Shown piece after piece: positions 5,740 to 7,030 of a stretch of DNA of 7,030 nt (positions are counted from its first letter, which is position 1; each line of letters begins with the position of its first letter). Made by a program: the position numbers and the translations under genes. The notes under the pieces are model-generated. The model was given only the letters and a program-made list of their open reading frames with translations, had not been told where the DNA came from and searched no databases. The stretch is from Alphaproteobacteria bacterium (GTDB lineage: Bacteria > Pseudomonadota > Alphaproteobacteria > Rs-D84): positions 1 to 7,030 of the forward strand of contig JAFNYG010000042.1 of assembly GCA_017383325.1 (NCBI GenBank), written 5' to 3'.

Positions 5740-7030
5740 CTATTCTGCACGAACAAATGCCCCATGGTCCAGCATATCACGCACCGCGAAATGCTTTACC
5801 TTTTTTGCAGATGTTGACGGCAATTCTTCTTCTGTAATTGCGAAATGCTTAACCCACTTGTACTGGGCGATTTGCACATTCGATTTTTTTAGCAAGAATG
5901 CCACACGTTCAACACTTGTACCTGGTTTTACCTGAAACACAGCAAACGGCACAATTTTATCCTTGATAACATATTCAAAGACCGCCGCATTTAATATCTC
6001 ATCATTTTGCAGATACAAATCTTCCAATTCATCTGGATATACGTTTTTGCCACTGTCCAAAACGATAACCTGTTTTTGACGTCCCTTGACGGTCAGGCGT
6101 CCAAACTTATCCAGGCACCCAATATCACCTGTTTTGAACCATCCATCTTCGAACGCTTCATCATTTGCCACTTCATTTTCCAAATATCCTGGCATCACCA
6201 TATTACCGCGCACCCAGATTTCACCAACACCATTTTTATCTGGATTGTGAATCTGGATTTCATTGCCTGGCAATGGTCCTGCATAATACATTGAACCATC
6301 TGGCCGACGGAATGCAAAGTTAAAATTAGCCGGCCCCGTTGTTTCGGTCAATCCATAACAATCGCCGACGACAAATCCCATACTTTCATAGAATTTGCGA
6401 ATTGACGGTTTCAGTGTTGCGCCTGCCGATACCAAAACACGCGTATTTCCACCAAACGCATCATGAACAGGTTTTGTCACCTTGTCCACCAGCGCCCCCA
6501 AACCAATTGCGCGCAACACTTTGCGCAGCGCAACGATTACACGCATCAATGTCCAAACATGCTTTTCCCGCGCTGAATCCACAATCTTTTTATAGAACAC
6601 TTCCCAAATACGTGGAACGGCTGGAATAACCTCTGGCTTGTATTGTTTAAAATCCTTGATAAATTCCTGGGGTTTTAGCACCGGCTGCAACAATAATTTT
6701 CCCTGCAACGTGACCGGTACTATGATATTAATAACCACACCGTAAATATGATACAGTGGCAAAAAACCATAGAATGTATATCCTGGCAAAATCACACTTT
6801 TATAGAACTGTGCCCCATCTGACAACGACAACAGATTTTCATGCGTCAGCCCCACAACCTTTGGATTACCGGTCGACCCTGACGTAAATGACAGCTGTGC
6901 GATATCATTACGCTCTGTTTCCGCCATAACAAATTCATTTTCATCTGTATCATCAATATGTTCAATATCGAACATTTCACACGGCGCGCCATCGAAAAAA
7001 CTAGATTTTTGTGCCAACACCAACTTACAG
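5740..7030 (-). CDS. Long-chain acyl-CoA synthetase (AMP-binding, FAA1-like), N-terminus outside the window
   Basis: The frame is open to the right edge, so the TTG at 7023 is internal. About 430 residues are seen; full-length family members have about 600, so roughly 150-170 N-terminal residues are missing. The enzyme activates fatty acids with ATP, through an acyl-AMP intermediate, and transfers the acyl group to CoA. The ATP-binding P-loop FTSGSTGNPK is at 6888-6859. FLPLYHIYG and VPRIWEVFYKKI follow, typical of the long-chain (COG1022/FAA1) group, then SAGATLKP, YGLTE (6357-6343), GWFKTGDIG with the adenosine-binding Asp (6126-6124), KGRQKQVIVLDSGKNVYPDE, and the C-terminal STSAKKVKH. There K5802-5800 should be the Lys needed for adenylation, as in the LKVKR ending of this group. 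A use in lipid salvage or degradation is likely but not shown, and an acyl-ACP synthetase cannot be excluded. A strong terminator follows. Confidence 0.93.
   Translation of the reverse strand, partial: CKLVLAQKSSFFDGAPCEMFDIEHIDDTDENEFVMAETERNDIAQLSFTSGSTGNPKVVGLTHENLLSLSDGAQFYKSVILPGYTFYGFLPLYHIYGVVINIIVPVTLQGKLLLQPVLKPQEFIKDFKQYKPEVIPAVPRIWEVFYKKIVDSAREKHVWTLMRVIVALRKVLRAIGLGALVDKVTKPVHDAFGGNTRVLVSAGATLKPSIRKFYESMGFVVGDCYGLTETTGPANFNFAFRRPDGSMYYAGPLPGNEIQIHNPDKNGVGEIWVRGNMVMPGYLENEVANDEAFEDGWFKTGDIGCLDKFGRLTVKGRQKQVIVLDSGKNVYPDELEDLYLQNDEILNAAVFEYVIKDKIVPFAVFQVKPGTSVERVAFLLKKSNVQIAQYKWVKHFAITEEELPSTSAKKVKHFAVRDMLDHGAFVRAE

Noticed and set aside
1..7030. CRISPR array, insertion sequence, prophage or toxin-antitoxin pair
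   Set aside because: No regularly spaced repeats, transposase motifs, flanking inverted repeats or toxin-like gene pairs were seen; all genes read as housekeeping or envelope functions apart from the single orphan.

Overview
The window looks like chromosomal DNA of a Gram-negative bacterium, most likely an alphaproteobacterium with moderate G+C. The main clue is LpxI, the lipid A pathway hydrolase that replaces LpxH in many Alphaproteobacteria. Two outer-membrane beta-barrel genes and a subtilase with a barrel-like, phenylalanine-terminated C-terminus agree with a diderm envelope. The RlmC/RlmD-like methyltransferase also has an alphaproteobacterial-type C-terminal block. The lineage call is inference; no rRNA or tRNA gene is visible. 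Coding density is high and no gene-free stretch exceeds about 120 bases.

Layout: (i) 1-1139 (+) is the 3' part of a secreted S8 serine protease with an autotransporter-like C-terminus. (ii) 1259-1717 (+) is ssb, followed by a strong intrinsic terminator and then the convergent lpxI (1774-2601, -). (iii) A divergent intergenic region of about 90 bases leads into a three-gene plus-strand unit: two tandem, distantly similar outer-membrane barrel proteins (2691-3455 and 3473-4123) and an RlmC/RlmD/TrmA-family m5U RNA methyltransferase (4123-5049), which overlaps the second barrel gene by one base. (iv) A bidirectional terminator (5050-5070) separates it from a convergent gene for an unrecognised 186-residue coiled-coil protein (5073-5633, -). 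That gene has its own TTGACA-type promoter and sits downstream of the terminator of (v), a long-chain acyl-CoA synthetase (AMP-binding) gene that runs off the right edge (5740-7030, -).

Most of the window is housekeeping and envelope biology: DNA maintenance (SSB), lipid A synthesis (LpxI), outer-membrane proteins, RNA modification and fatty-acid activation. I see no phage, insertion sequence, CRISPR array or defence island, and no convincing new multi-gene system. The points most worth a second look are an apparent in-frame loss of about 25 residues from the SAM-binding fold of the methyltransferase, the coupling of that gene to the outer-membrane pair, and the small cysteine-containing coiled-coil protein of unknown function.
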